A stretch of 64,000 nucleotides of DNA from Shewanella schlegeliana. Lineage in GTDB: Bacteria; Pseudomonadota; Gammaproteobacteria; Enterobacterales; Shewanellaceae. Shown here piece by piece: positions 26,181-34,711 of this stretch; the stretch's first letter is position 1, and each line of letters opens with the position of its first letter. Made by a program: the position numbers and the translations under genes. The notes below the pieces were generated by a model, which worked only from the letters and a program-made list of their open reading frames with translations, made no database searches and was not told the origin of the DNA. The stretch lies in the NCBI RefSeq assembly GCF_016765635.1, contig NZ_JAESVD010000009.1:124001-188000 (forward strand), given 5' to 3'.

Positions 26181-27425
26181 TTACCATTTCAGCTTAGTAA
26201 GATCGCACTGGATCACTTCTCCCCGCTTAGCAGGGGTACCAGGATTTTTAGCCGATTCACATAATAAGGTGGTGCCATAATCATTGCGTTTATCATGGGC
26301 ATTACTTCTTGCCCAAACTGAGACAATTGCGCGCTCCTCAGGATTGGCTTCACAACTGCCATCGACGTCAAATGCGTGAATCGTATTTTGGTGGAAATAG
26401 ATTAATGGATCTTGCTCACGACTTCCCGACAGCCACATAGTCTGCGAATTGTGCTGGCCTTCATCAAATTGGACACGACGGATCTTATCGTCCTCTTTAA
26501 CAGTTTTAACCAGTGGTGAGTCTTCACGTATAGCCATTGTTTTAAACTGATTAGTACACGCAGGTATACGCATGTTGTAGTACATTTCAGAGATCGCATG
26601 GTTATGGAACGGATACAGGGTATCCACCGACTGTACAGTCATACCGACCTCAGCTCCGACCTTATCACCATTGATCTCATCAATACGCAACAAGCCCCAA
26701 TGACCGAAGATCTCGGCATAGGCATAACCACCACGAATATTGTTGAAGTTCTTATCGTTACGCTTGCTCTCTTCGGCGTACATAGGGAACCAACCTGCCG
26801 CAGCCCAAAGGTTTGGCAGTGAGTTGGCACTAATGTCATAGGGGAAAACGGCTGGCATTTTCACTTCATCGCCAGTCACCATCTTATAAAAGTTTTTAGT
26901 AAAGCTTTTGCCGTACTGCTTCACCTGCTTGTCACTTACTTTCTGATCAAAAAATTCTTCAAATGTGGTGCGCTTAAAATGTTGAGCAACCGGAGAGTTC
27001 TTGGTTAGCTCGCCACCGGGATTATAAATCCAACTCACATCTTCACGCGCACCGAAACATTTCTTTGCTTCATCGGCATTATTGAGCACCTGATAGATAT
27101 TTTTAACCATCAACTTCATGTCGCGTCGGTCCATCACACACATATGTTGGCCGCCTTCGGTTGAGTCCACCATCGCGCTATCAGAGTTTAAGCAACCACT
27201 AGCCTGATCGTTCGTCAATGCCGCGGCGTAGGCCTCAAGGTAGTTTAGGGTTTCATCCCATAAGATATCGACATACTTTTGGTCTTTATCACTATATTGA
27301 GGAGAATCACCTAAACACTGAAATTGTGCATTATTAATATCATTCTTATCGAGAAAATCAGGAATATCTGCGGCCACAACACTATTTGATAAAAGTAATG
27401 TAGCTAACATGACTTTACTATTCAT
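26181..27425 (-). CDS. dddY: Periplasmic DMSP lyase DddY
   Basis: A 414-residue secreted protein (signal peptide MNSKVMLATLLLSNSVVAA). DddY cleaves dimethylsulfoniopropionate to dimethyl sulfide and acrylate in the periplasm. It is a Zn-dependent cupin whose known site in the Acinetobacter enzyme is Tyr260, His265, Glu269, Tyr271 and His338. Here the segment LYPFHNHAISEMYYNM carries Tyr271, His276, Glu280 and Tyr282 at exactly the same spacing, and His350 (or His345) follows in YFHQNTIHAF. The N-terminal helical domain with paired Cys is also typical. The palindromic operator at 27476-27493 precedes it. The neighbours encode a porin and an acrylate-reductase-like pair, which supports the call. 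Confidence 0.88.
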   Translation of the reverse strand: MNSKVMLATLLLSNSVVAADIPDFLDKNDINNAQFQCLGDSPQYSDKDQKYVDILWDETLNYLEAYAAALTNDQASGCLNSDSAMVDSTEGGQHMCVMDRRDMKLMVKNIYQVLNNADEAKKCFGAREDVSWIYNPGGELTKNSPVAQHFKRTTFEEFFDQKVSDKQVKQYGKSFTKNFYKMVTGDEVKMPAVFPYDISANSLPNLWAAAGWFPMYAEESKRNDKNFNNIRGGYAYAEIFGHWGLLRIDEINGDKVGAEVGMTVQSVDTLYPFHNHAISEMYYNMRIPACTNQFKTMAIREDSPLVKTVKEDDKIRRVQFDEGQHNSQTMWLSGSREQDPLIYFHQNTIHAFDVDGSCEANPEERAIVSVWARSNAHDKRNDYGTTLLCESAKNPGTPAKRGEVIQCDLTKLKW

Positions 27426-27475
27426 ATATCACCATCTTGATTAATTTATAATTTTAAACTCAAGCTAATAATATA

Positions 27476-27493
27476 TTTGGAACGATTTCCAAA
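27476..27493. promoter_or_regulatory. Palindromic operator before dddY
   Basis: TTTGGAACGATTTCCAAA is a perfect inverted repeat with 7-bp arms and a 4-bp spacer, 51 bp before the dddY ATG. The core TGGAA-N4-TTCCA recurs twice before the flavoprotein gene (29697 and 29812). The binding regulator is unknown; LysR or TetR proteins next to the block are candidates. Confidence 0.7.
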
Positions 27494-27593
27494 AATGGAA
27501 TGAACACAAACTTTACCCATACAATGCGATTACTCGTCACATAAACAGAACAAAGTTAAATAATTAAATACGGCGTAATTCATTTAACAAAAA

Positions 27594-27732
27594 AGCCCTG
27601 CAGTTTCATTGCAGGGCTATACATATATTTAAACAATTTGCAGGGAGTTCAAAATATATAAAAAGGACCATAATTAAGGGAGTTATGGTCCGTACTCATT
27701 ATTTAGTGTGGTTGAGATGAAACCACACTAAA
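27594..27732. other. Three successive hairpins between dddY and the cytochrome gene
   Basis: AGCCCTGCA/TGCAGGGCT (27594-27618) is followed on the minus strand by a T-run and so can end leftward transcripts of the cytochrome-flavoprotein operon. GGACCATAA/TTATGGTCC lies at 27665-27691. TTTAGTGTGGTT/AACCACACTAAA (27702-27732) is a perfect 12-bp stem. The last two lack T-tracts and may be RNA-stabilising structures at the 3' end of the cytochrome message. The rest of the 27426-27748 gap is AT-rich. Confidence 0.65.
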
Positions 27733-27748
27733 TATAATTGAGTTAATG

Positions 27749-28102
27749 TTACTTCTTAAATTTATCAAACTTAAACGTATGACAGTTGCTACATAGTGGT
27801 TGCTTAGTACCATGTTCGCTATGGCATTCTTGGCAAGGAAGCTCTTTGCCATAGTGCAAGTTGTTATGTGGATTCTGCCACTTATCTTCTTCACTACGTG
27901 CAGTTTGCTCTGCTAAATCATCAACATCATGACACTGTAAACAAGCCTGATCCGATGGGAACTGCTTAATGCCATTGTCATGACATGTTTTACAATCTTT
28001 TCCGATCACTTCTTTATGGTGGTCACGTATTTCTACAGCTTGTGCAGACAAGGTTAGTAGGCAACCAAAGGTTAGCGCTAATATCGCTTTTAATTTACTC
28101 AT
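27749..28102 (-). CDS. Periplasmic tetraheme cytochrome c
   Basis: A 117-residue protein with a Sec signal (MSKLKAILALTFGCLLTLSAQA) and four CxxCH heme sites: CKTCH, CLQCH, CQECH and CSNCH. This is the pattern of the small tetraheme / flavocytochrome heme domain found in Shewanella fumarate reductase, but here it is a separate chain. It lies 28 bp downstream of the flavoprotein gene in the same operon. The likely job is to carry electrons from the CymA-type quinol pool to the flavoprotein (inference). The two-subunit arrangement matches cytochrome c-dependent methacrylate/acrylate and urocanate-type reductases. Confidence 0.9.
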   Translation of the reverse strand: MSKLKAILALTFGCLLTLSAQAVEIRDHHKEVIGKDCKTCHDNGIKQFPSDQACLQCHDVDDLAEQTARSEEDKWQNPHNNLHYGKELPCQECHSEHGTKQPLCSNCHTFKFDKFKK

Positions 28103-28130
28103 CGCTCATTCCTCTTATTATCTGGCAAAT

Positions 28131-29651
28131 TTAGGCTTTCATGACACTGCGTGCAGCAGTCATACCCATCACCATGCATTCAGGAATTGAGCAACTACCT
28201 AAACGGCTCACACCATGAATACCACCACACACTTCACCGGCTGCATATAGGCCAGGAATTGACTGCCCCGTGAAGCTGTCTTTCACTTCGGCCTTAGTGT
28301 TGACCTGCACACCACCTTGGCAATAGTGTACTTTTGGCCATAAGCGAACCACGGTAAATGGTGCTTCAATGTACTTGTCTTTCGCCTTAGTCATGTTCTT
28401 GCCAAACTGCTTGTCATCACCGGTCTTAACGTACTCGTTGTACTCAGCAATTTGTGCCTTAAGCGGCGCTAATGGCACATCAAAATGCTTAGCCAATTCT
28501 TCAACAGAGTCGAACTTCCAACCTACGTTGTACTTGATCACTTTCTTGGTATTTGGATGCTTCTTAGAATCCTTGTAGCTGGTGATCAAGATAGGAGGCA
28601 ATGCGTTACCTTTCTCGTCACGGCAAGCAAGCTCTGCATCGGCGCGAGTCTTACGGTCAGCAATTTCGTTCATGAAACGCTTACCCGTTAAACGGTTAAC
28701 AGCCATTGAATGCGGGAAATTGTAGATTGAGTAGTTAGACACATAACCAAACCCACCTTCATCTGGCGACGCCCAAGGACCTGACTGGATGTGTGCTAGA
28801 TGCACTGGAATAGCCCCTAAGCGGAACATCTCGTACATACCTTCACCCGTTGCACCCGGTGCGTTAGTACAACCTACTTCAGATGTCAGTGTCGGATCTT
28901 GCGCCATACGCAGATCAATGTTTTGCGCAAAACCACCTGTAGCCATAATCACGCCACGTTTAGCGCGGATATTAATCACTTCGCCTGGTTGCTCTTCACC
29001 GAAATGATAGTTCTGACGCATTTTCACGCCAACCACTTCGCCTTTATCACCCACTAAGAAACCTTCGAACTTAGCGCGGTTATGGGTATGAACGCCTAAC
29101 TTACGGCACTCATGCAATAGAGGCTGAGTGATACCCGCACCACAGCTCACTGTTGTTTGGTAGGTACGTGCAACTGAGTGACCACCTAACTGCTGTAGGT
29201 ATGGGTGATATTCAGAACCTGCATCTAATGTCATCTGCAATGCTTCTACCGCATGCTCGGCAACATGGCGAAGTAGCGCTTCATCGGCAATACCACGACC
29301 AGATTTAAGCTGGTCGTTAACCATACGATCAACAGAGTCCTGTACACCTTCTTGCTTCTGCATTGGCGTACCAGGGGCTGCAAATAGGCCACCATTGATT
29401 GCTGAGTTACCGCCAAAATATGACATCTTCTCGAAGATATGCACGTCTTTTGCGCCTTTACGCGTCGCTTCAATCGCCGCCGCTAATCCCGCAAAACCCG
29501 AACCGATAATTAGGACTTCTACTTCTTTGTCCCATTTTACGCCATCCGCTTTCTCAGAAACGGCCAATGCTGGTGCAGCCATTGCTACGCCTGCTGCAGC
29601 TCCGAATCCTTTAATGAAATTACGGCGTCCTAGCAGATCTTTATTACTCAT
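28131..29651 (-). CDS. Tat-exported fumarate-reductase-like flavoprotein, probable acrylate reductase subunit
   Basis: A 506-residue flavoprotein with a twin-Arg signal (LGRRNFIKG, cleaved after ALA near 30). The FAD site is GSGFAGLAAA at 50-59. The catalytic residues of the soluble fumarate reductase family are represented: TGEG at 268-271, an Arg in NEIADRKT (Arg333), His442 in VHYCQGG and Arg483 in VSRLGS. Relatives reduce fumarate, urocanate, methacrylate or acrylate in the periplasm with electrons from c-type hemes. This protein has no heme domain of its own, and the tetraheme cytochrome gene next door fills that place. The dddY neighbour and shared operator make acrylate the best substrate guess. 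Two operator palindromes lie upstream. Confidence 0.85.
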   Translation of the reverse strand: MSNKDLLGRRNFIKGFGAAAGVAMAAPALAVSEKADGVKWDKEVEVLIIGSGFAGLAAAIEATRKGAKDVHIFEKMSYFGGNSAINGGLFAAPGTPMQKQEGVQDSVDRMVNDQLKSGRGIADEALLRHVAEHAVEALQMTLDAGSEYHPYLQQLGGHSVARTYQTTVSCGAGITQPLLHECRKLGVHTHNRAKFEGFLVGDKGEVVGVKMRQNYHFGEEQPGEVINIRAKRGVIMATGGFAQNIDLRMAQDPTLTSEVGCTNAPGATGEGMYEMFRLGAIPVHLAHIQSGPWASPDEGGFGYVSNYSIYNFPHSMAVNRLTGKRFMNEIADRKTRADAELACRDEKGNALPPILITSYKDSKKHPNTKKVIKYNVGWKFDSVEELAKHFDVPLAPLKAQIAEYNEYVKTGDDKQFGKNMTKAKDKYIEAPFTVVRLWPKVHYCQGGVQVNTKAEVKDSFTGQSIPGLYAAGEVCGGIHGVSRLGSCSIPECMVMGMTAARSVMKA

Positions 29652-29696
29652 CTGTCATCACCCTATTAGTTTTATTAGACGCAATAATCATAGGGC

Positions 29697-29710
29697 TGGA
29701 ATTGATTCCA
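29697..29710. promoter_or_regulatory. Palindromic operator, proximal, before the flavoprotein gene
   Basis: TGGAATTGATTCCA, then AAA: the same TGGAA-N4-TTCCA core as at dddY, centred about 53 bp before the flavoprotein ATG, nearly the same distance as at dddY. Confidence 0.7.
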
Positions 29711-29811
29711 AAACGGGAGTTACACAAGGGTTTATTTAAAACAATAAAATAACATCACCAAACTCAAAGCTAGATCCAATGTTTAGGTTTTTTACTACTT
29801 TAGGAGTATTC

Positions 29812-29827
29812 TGGAACCAGTTCCAAA
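29812..29827. promoter_or_regulatory. Palindromic operator, distal, in the flavoprotein / LysR gap
   Basis: TGGAACCAGTTCCAAA is the third copy of the TGGAA-N4-TTCCA palindrome. It lies 161 bp from the flavoprotein start and 313 bp from the LysR start. The remaining 29652-30139 gap is AT-rich and shows no other clear structure. Confidence 0.65.
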
Positions 29828-30139
29828 CGCTGACAGATAGCAAACTATCAAGCATCAACACCAATACACCTCTGACTTAACACTGTTTTATTTGATTTAT
29901 TCAATTAACCAGAAAATACAAACGAGATGACATACAAGGCTCCTTGTCGACACTGCACCTAAAGGTTAACCCTTTGTAAAAAACAGATTATTAAACAACC
30001 TCAGCACAATGTTTCCTTGCTCAAAATAAAGTGCAGTGTTATTGGATAATATTTTCGGCTTACAGACTTCTATGCCATCATTACGTCTTAAACACGATTT
30101 ACTCTGTCATTACCCTGAGGTTAGCAAGTAAAGGACATT

Positions 30140-31072
30140 ATGGAATTAGAAGAGATCTATCGCCAAGATCTAAGCCTGTTGATCGCGCTACAGATCTTGG
30201 TCGAAGAGCGTAGTGTCACCCAAGCGGCTAAGCGTTTGCACCTAAGCCAATCGGCCACTAGCCGTATTCTTGCGCGCCTTCGGGAGATGCTCGATGATCC
30301 GCTGTTTTCTCGTGTTGGTCAGCAGCTCGTGCCGACCTCGTTCGCACTTGAGTGCTACCAGCAGTTGCGTCAACCCACGGGGCAGTTGATTGAGCTATTA
30401 ACTCCCAAGGCGTTTGTGCCCGAAGAGTGTCAGCAACAGTTTTCAATCGCCGTAACCGATTATGCTATGCAGGCGTTAATCCCTTTTATTCTGCCTATCA
30501 TTTACCAACAAGCACCACAGATCCGACTTGAGATTGTGCCGGTACAGCAAAAAGAGTTACAGGCACAGCTCAGTGTAAAAGGGGCCGATATGGCCATCTG
30601 CCGCGCCATTGGACAAACCGGAAATTTACAGCAGACCTTTCTCGGCAAGGTGGGAGTCAGCTGCTTACTGTCACCCAATCATCCGCTGGCGAATAGCGAT
30701 ATCACCCTAGAAGATTATCTGCACTACCCCCATGCAACAATTGCCATTAGCGACGGGGTGAAGGCGTTGCTCGATGATGCCATTAGCCAGTATCCGCCAC
30801 GCACCGAGCTACTAAGAACCCCACACTTAGATACTGCGCTGGCACTGCAGTCGGTTAATCCGCTGATTATTACCCTGCCGGAAGGCATGGCTGAAATGGC
30901 CGCGCAGCGACATAAACTGAAAGTGAAACCGCTGCCCTTTAAGCTTCAAAGCTTAGATTACAACCTGTTTTGGCATTCTCGCTGCGATCAAGACAAAGCA
31001 CAAAGGTGGCTACGTGAAGAGATAGCAAATGCGATCAAAGAATTGTTGTCACAGACGCCGCAAAACCTGTAA
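30140..31072 (+). CDS. LysR-family regulator divergent from the flavoprotein operon
   Basis: A 310-residue LysR protein of the LeuO/NodD-like subgroup, starting MELEEIYRQDLSLLIALQIL. The helix-turn-helix has SVTQAAKRLHLSQSATSRILARL (about 33-54). The effector-binding domain is about 95-300. It is divergent from the flavoprotein/cytochrome operon across a 488-bp gap that carries two of the three shared palindromes. It is therefore the first candidate regulator of the acrylate/DMSP genes, with DMSP, acrylate or another substrate as coinducer (inference). The start has AAAGGA upstream. Confidence 0.88.
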   Translation: MELEEIYRQDLSLLIALQILVEERSVTQAAKRLHLSQSATSRILARLREMLDDPLFSRVGQQLVPTSFALECYQQLRQPTGQLIELLTPKAFVPEECQQQFSIAVTDYAMQALIPFILPIIYQQAPQIRLEIVPVQQKELQAQLSVKGADMAICRAIGQTGNLQQTFLGKVGVSCLLSPNHPLANSDITLEDYLHYPHATIAISDGVKALLDDAISQYPPRTELLRTPHLDTALALQSVNPLIITLPEGMAEMAAQRHKLKVKPLPFKLQSLDYNLFWHSRCDQDKAQRWLREEIANAIKELLSQTPQNL

Positions 31073-31100
31073 TGAATTAGGTTTTCCTAAAACCTAGGCC

Positions 31101-31560
31101 CTAGGACGCTTCGCTGTGAGGACGGACTACGCCCTGCTAGGAACAGCAAAGACTAAAACAGTACCTTTGCCGCTTCTTAGCTTTTTCGGCTTTTCCATCT
31201 TTTCCGTAAGCGCAGCGTTCCGTAAGGCCGCAGGCCGTTCGTCTCAGCTTTAAAAGAAGGTCCTAGATCCTAGGACGCAGCGCTCCGAGGGCGGGCTACG
31301 CCCTGCTAGGAACAGCAAAGACTAAAACAGTACCTTTGCCGCTTCTTAGCTTTTTCGGCTTTTCCACCTTTTCCGTAAGCGCAGCGTTCCGTAAGGCCGC
31401 AGGCCGTTCGTCTCAGCTTTAAAAGAAGGTCCTAGATCCTAGGGCGCTTCGCTGCGAGAGCGGACTACGCCCTACTAGGAACAGCAAAGACCAAAAGCAC
31501 CACCCTTGCCGCTTTTTCGGCTTTTCCGGCTTTGCTTTCCCTAAAACCTAGGACCTTTCT
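31101..31560. repeat. 169-bp tandem repeat, about 2.7 copies
   Basis: Copies begin at 31101, 31270 and 31439, exactly 169 bp apart. Each opens CTAGGACGC/CTAGGGCGC, followed by GGAACAGCAAAGAC at a fixed place. Copies 1 and 2 are almost identical to the end (GTCTCAGCTTTAAAAGAAGG); copy 3 diverges after about 80 bp. Each unit carries short palindromes such as CCGTAAGGCCGCAGG. The array fills the 31073-31580 gap between the convergent LysR and acuI genes. No coding frame is apparent. Confidence 0.9.
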
Positions 31561-31580
31561 TAGCTTTTCCTAGCACCTGC

Positions 31581-32561
31581 TTATAGCTGTACTAATACTC
31601 GTCCTGTGACTTGGCCTTTGATGATGCGCTGTGCAAATTCAGGCACCTGCTCGAGCGAAATCGTCTCACAAGCATCTTCAAAGTAGCTAGCAGGCAGTAA
31701 ATTCAGTACCGCTTCCCATGCTGCTTGACGCTTCTCAAATGGGCAAGCAACCGAGTCAACGCCTAGAAGGTTCACGCCGCGTAGGATAAATGGCATCACA
31801 GTTGTTGGCAGTGCAAAGCCGCCCGCCAAACCACAGATTGCAGCTGCGCCGCCGTAATTCATCTGCGCCAGCGCAGTAGCCAATACCTTGTTACCAACGG
31901 TATCAACCACACCAGCCCAGCGCTGCTTTTCTAACGGACGCGCATCGACTTCAAGTTCACTGCGGTCGATCACTTCGCTGGCACCAAGTTTCGTCAGTAG
32001 TGCACCGTTTTGCTCGACGCGACCAGAGCTTGCCACCACGCGATAACCTAACTGCGCTAGCAAGGTCACCGCAACAGAGCCCACGCCACCACTGGCACCA
32101 GTGACTAATACATCACCGTCTTCAGGCTTAATTCCCGCTTGTTGCAGCGCTTGTACACACAACATCGCAGTTAAACCAGCAGTACCAATCTGCATCGCTT
32201 TAGCGGCGTCACAATTAGCTGGCATTGGCACCAGCCAATCGGCTTTAACACGTGCTCTTTCGGCTAGACCACCCCAGTGGTTCTCACCTACGCCCCAACC
32301 GGTAAGGATAACCTTGTCACCCGCCTTATAACGCTCGTCACTTGACTCAAGCACTGTACCCGCAAAATCGATGCCCGGAACCATAGGGAAGTTACGGATA
32401 ATTTTGCCGACACCGGTAACCGCTAAACCATCTTTGTAGTTCAGAGATGAACATGAAACATCTACCAACACTTCGCCTTCAGGCAAGTCCGCCTCGGTGA
32501 TTTGGCGAACATTCGCCAGTGTTTTCTTTTCTTCTTGGGTCAAAACAAGTGCGTTAAACAT
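31581..32561 (-). CDS. acuI: Acrylyl-CoA reductase AcuI/YhdH
   Basis: A 326-residue medium-chain dehydrogenase/reductase of the YhdH/AcuI branch (quinone-oxidoreductase-like, no zinc). The N-terminal catalytic domain has SCSSLNYKDGLAVTG and MVPGIDFAGTV, and the NADPH site is TGASGGVGSVAV at about residues 155-166. AcuI reduces the toxic acrylyl-CoA to propionyl-CoA with NADPH and protects cells that make acrylate from DMSP. The gene is widespread in Shewanella. Its position 8 kb from dddY therefore supports, but does not prove, a role in the DMSP block. It is divergent from the aldehyde dehydrogenase gene. Confidence 0.88.
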   Translation of the reverse strand: MFNALVLTQEEKKTLANVRQITEADLPEGEVLVDVSCSSLNYKDGLAVTGVGKIIRNFPMVPGIDFAGTVLESSDERYKAGDKVILTGWGVGENHWGGLAERARVKADWLVPMPANCDAAKAMQIGTAGLTAMLCVQALQQAGIKPEDGDVLVTGASGGVGSVAVTLLAQLGYRVVASSGRVEQNGALLTKLGASEVIDRSELEVDARPLEKQRWAGVVDTVGNKVLATALAQMNYGGAAAICGLAGGFALPTTVMPFILRGVNLLGVDSVACPFEKRQAAWEAVLNLLPASYFEDACETISLEQVPEFAQRIIKGQVTGRVLVQL

Positions 32562-32808
32562 GACAAGTTCCTATTTAAACTGATGAGAGAATCATAGGCC
32601 ATAAACAACTATGAATGAAGTGCATATTTTGCATAGAAACAATGCACAGAAATCATAACAAGAAAGTATCCAAGGCCAGCGCAGAACATAACCTGAAATT
32701 AATCAAATACCTCAGCAAAATGCTACTCGACTTTCTTCCTATACCCCCGTGGCCATTTTATCTACTACACTGAATTGTCGCATAAAAAACAGACAAGGAA
32801 TTGTGAGC

Positions 32809-34329
32809 ATGATCTATAACAAACCAGGAAGCGTCGGCGCTATTATTAATTTCAAACCTCAGTACCAAAATTTCATTGGCGGTAAATGGACTAAACCCGT
32901 TAATAACCTTTACTTTGACAACGCTTCCCCCATCGATGGCCAAGTGTTCTGCCAAGTACCTAGGTCAGGCTCAGTTGATATTGAACTGGCACTCGACGCC
33001 GCCCACGAGGCCAAAGCCAGTTGGGGCAAAACCTCGGTGACAGAGCGCGCCAATATACTGCTAAAGATCGCCGATCGAATCGAGCAAAACATTGAGCCGC
33101 TAGCGATTGCCGAGAGCTGGGATAACGGCAAAGCGGTACGGGAAACCTTAGCGGCCGACCTACCGCTTGTCGTTGATCACTTCCGTTATTTTGCCGGCTG
33201 TATTCGCGCCCAAGAGGGCAGCGCCGCCGATATCGATGCCAATACCGTCAGCTACCACTTTCCCGAACCATTGGGGGTTGTTGGCCAGATCATCCCATGG
33301 AACTTCCCGCTGCTGATGGCCGCGTGGAAAATTGCCCCAGCGATGGCTGCGGGTAATTGCATCGTACTCAAACCTGCCGAGCAGACGCCAGCTTCTATTC
33401 TGGTACTAATCGAGCTTATCGAAGACCTACTGCCAAAAGGCGTGCTCAATGTGGTTAACGGCTTTGGCACAGAGGCGGGCCAAGCTCTGGCCACCAGCAA
33501 GCGTATCGCTAAACTGGCCTTTACAGGCTCAACCCAAGTCGGTCAGCATATTTTAAAGTGTGCCGCCGAATCGTTAATTCCATCGACCGTCGAGCTTGGT
33601 GGTAAGTCACCCAATATCTACTTTGCCGATGTGATGGATCATGAAGATGAATATCTAGATAAAGCGGTTGAGGGCATGCTACTGGCGTTCTTCAACCAAG
33701 GCGAGGTCTGTACTTGCCCGTCACGGGCATTAATTCACGAGTCGATTTACGATAAGTTTATCGCCAAGGTGATTGAGCGCTGTAAAACAATTAAACAGGG
33801 CAACCCACTCGATACCGACACCCAAGTGGGCGCACAGGCCTCACAGGAGCAGTTCGATAAGATTTTAAGCTATCTAGACATAGGTAAAGATGAGGGCGCT
33901 GAGGTGCTGATTGGCGGCAACATATGTAAGCTTGAAGGTGAACAAAGCCAAGGTTTTTACATTAAACCGACCATCTTAAGGGGCACCAACGACATGCGGA
34001 TCTTTCAAGAGGAGATCTTCGGTCCGGTGATCTCAGTGACCACCTTTAAAGATGAAGCCGAAGCCTTAGCCATTGCCAACGATACCGAATACGGTCTAGG
34101 TGCTGGCGTATGGACTCGCGATATGAACACCGCTCAGCGCATGGGGCGCGGCATACAAGCGGGACGAGTATGGATTAATTGCTATCACGCCTACCCGGCT
34201 CACGCCGCCTTTGGTGGCTATAAGAAGTCCGGCATCGGCCGTGAAACCCACAAGATGATGCTAGATCACTATCAAAATACCAAGAACCTACTGATCAGCT
34301 ACGATGCGAATCCATTAGGCTTCTTCTAA
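32809..34329 (+). CDS. NAD(P)-dependent aldehyde dehydrogenase, AldB/ExaC type
   Basis: A 506-residue enzyme of the AldB/ExaC/AcoD branch. The start [10 protein letters not shown] has AAGGAATTG upstream; an upstream frame opening with ATT is not a normal start. The NAD-binding and catalytic motifs are [28 protein letters not shown] (general-base Glu) and [13 protein letters not shown] (nucleophile Cys). Members oxidise acetaldehyde and similar short aldehydes to acids. It is divergent from acuI. It precedes yjjI by 380 bp, so an operon with yjjIW is not implied. Confidence 0.9.
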   Translation: MIYNKPGSVGAIINFKPQYQNFIGGKWTKPVNNLYFDNASPIDGQVFCQVPRSGSVDIELALDAAHEAKASWGKTSVTERANILLKIADRIEQNIEPLAIAESWDNGKAVRETLAADLPLVVDHFRYFAGCIRAQEGSAADIDANTVSYHFPEPLGVVGQIIPWNFPLLMAAWKIAPAMAAGNCIVLKPAEQTPASILVLIELIEDLLPKGVLNVVNGFGTEAGQALATSKRIAKLAFTGSTQVGQHILKCAAESLIPSTVELGGKSPNIYFADVMDHEDEYLDKAVEGMLLAFFNQGEVCTCPSRALIHESIYDKFIAKVIERCKTIKQGNPLDTDTQVGAQASQEQFDKILSYLDIGKDEGAEVLIGGNICKLEGEQSQGFYIKPTILRGTNDMRIFQEEIFGPVISVTTFKDEAEALAIANDTEYGLGAGVWTRDMNTAQRMGRGIQAGRVWINCYHAYPAHAAFGGYKKSGIGRETHKMMLDHYQNTKNLLISYDANPLGFF

Positions 34330-34711
34330 CCTAGCTTGTATCTCCAATAGACAAAATAATTGCAGATGCGGCAAGGCGACAAATGAATGCAGCCCCATGA
34401 GCTTAGCCTCCTAAGATAGTCCGCTAAGATACACTGCCAAGATAGTCTGCTAAGTAATTGGGGGGAATACGAGTCGTCAACACTGCAATCTCTTCAAGAA
34501 AGAAGGGGGAATAATGCAGACTGGCAGTTTCCATCGCTAGCCTGCATTATCCCTCCCTAAACCGTATCGCCAATCGGCTCACTTTTCAGCAAGTTGAGAG
34601 CTTTAGCTTCGGATTTCCAAACTGGAAACCATTGTTTGTCGGCTTTTCACTATAAGAATGCTTGTGTAGCACCTTAAACTATATCCATATAATATTAGTG
34701 GATAGTGCCCC
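34330..34711. other. Intergenic region with short direct repeat and hairpin
   Basis: This gap before yjjI has a direct repeat AAGATAGTCYGCTAAG (from 34413 and 34439, 26-bp period). An imperfect hairpin pairs ATAATGCAG (34511) with CTGCATTAT (34542) beside G- and C-rich flanks. There is also a short palindrome TTTCCA-aac-TGGAAA at 34614-34628. No open frame of note. Confidence 0.6.

Noticed and set aside
31101..31560. CRISPR array
   Set aside because: The repeats are 169 bp and contiguous, without short repeats separated by unique spacers.
34614..34628. Fourth copy of the DMSP-block operator
   Set aside because: TTTCCA-aac-TGGAAA is the palindrome in the opposite order with a different spacer, so it is not the same site.
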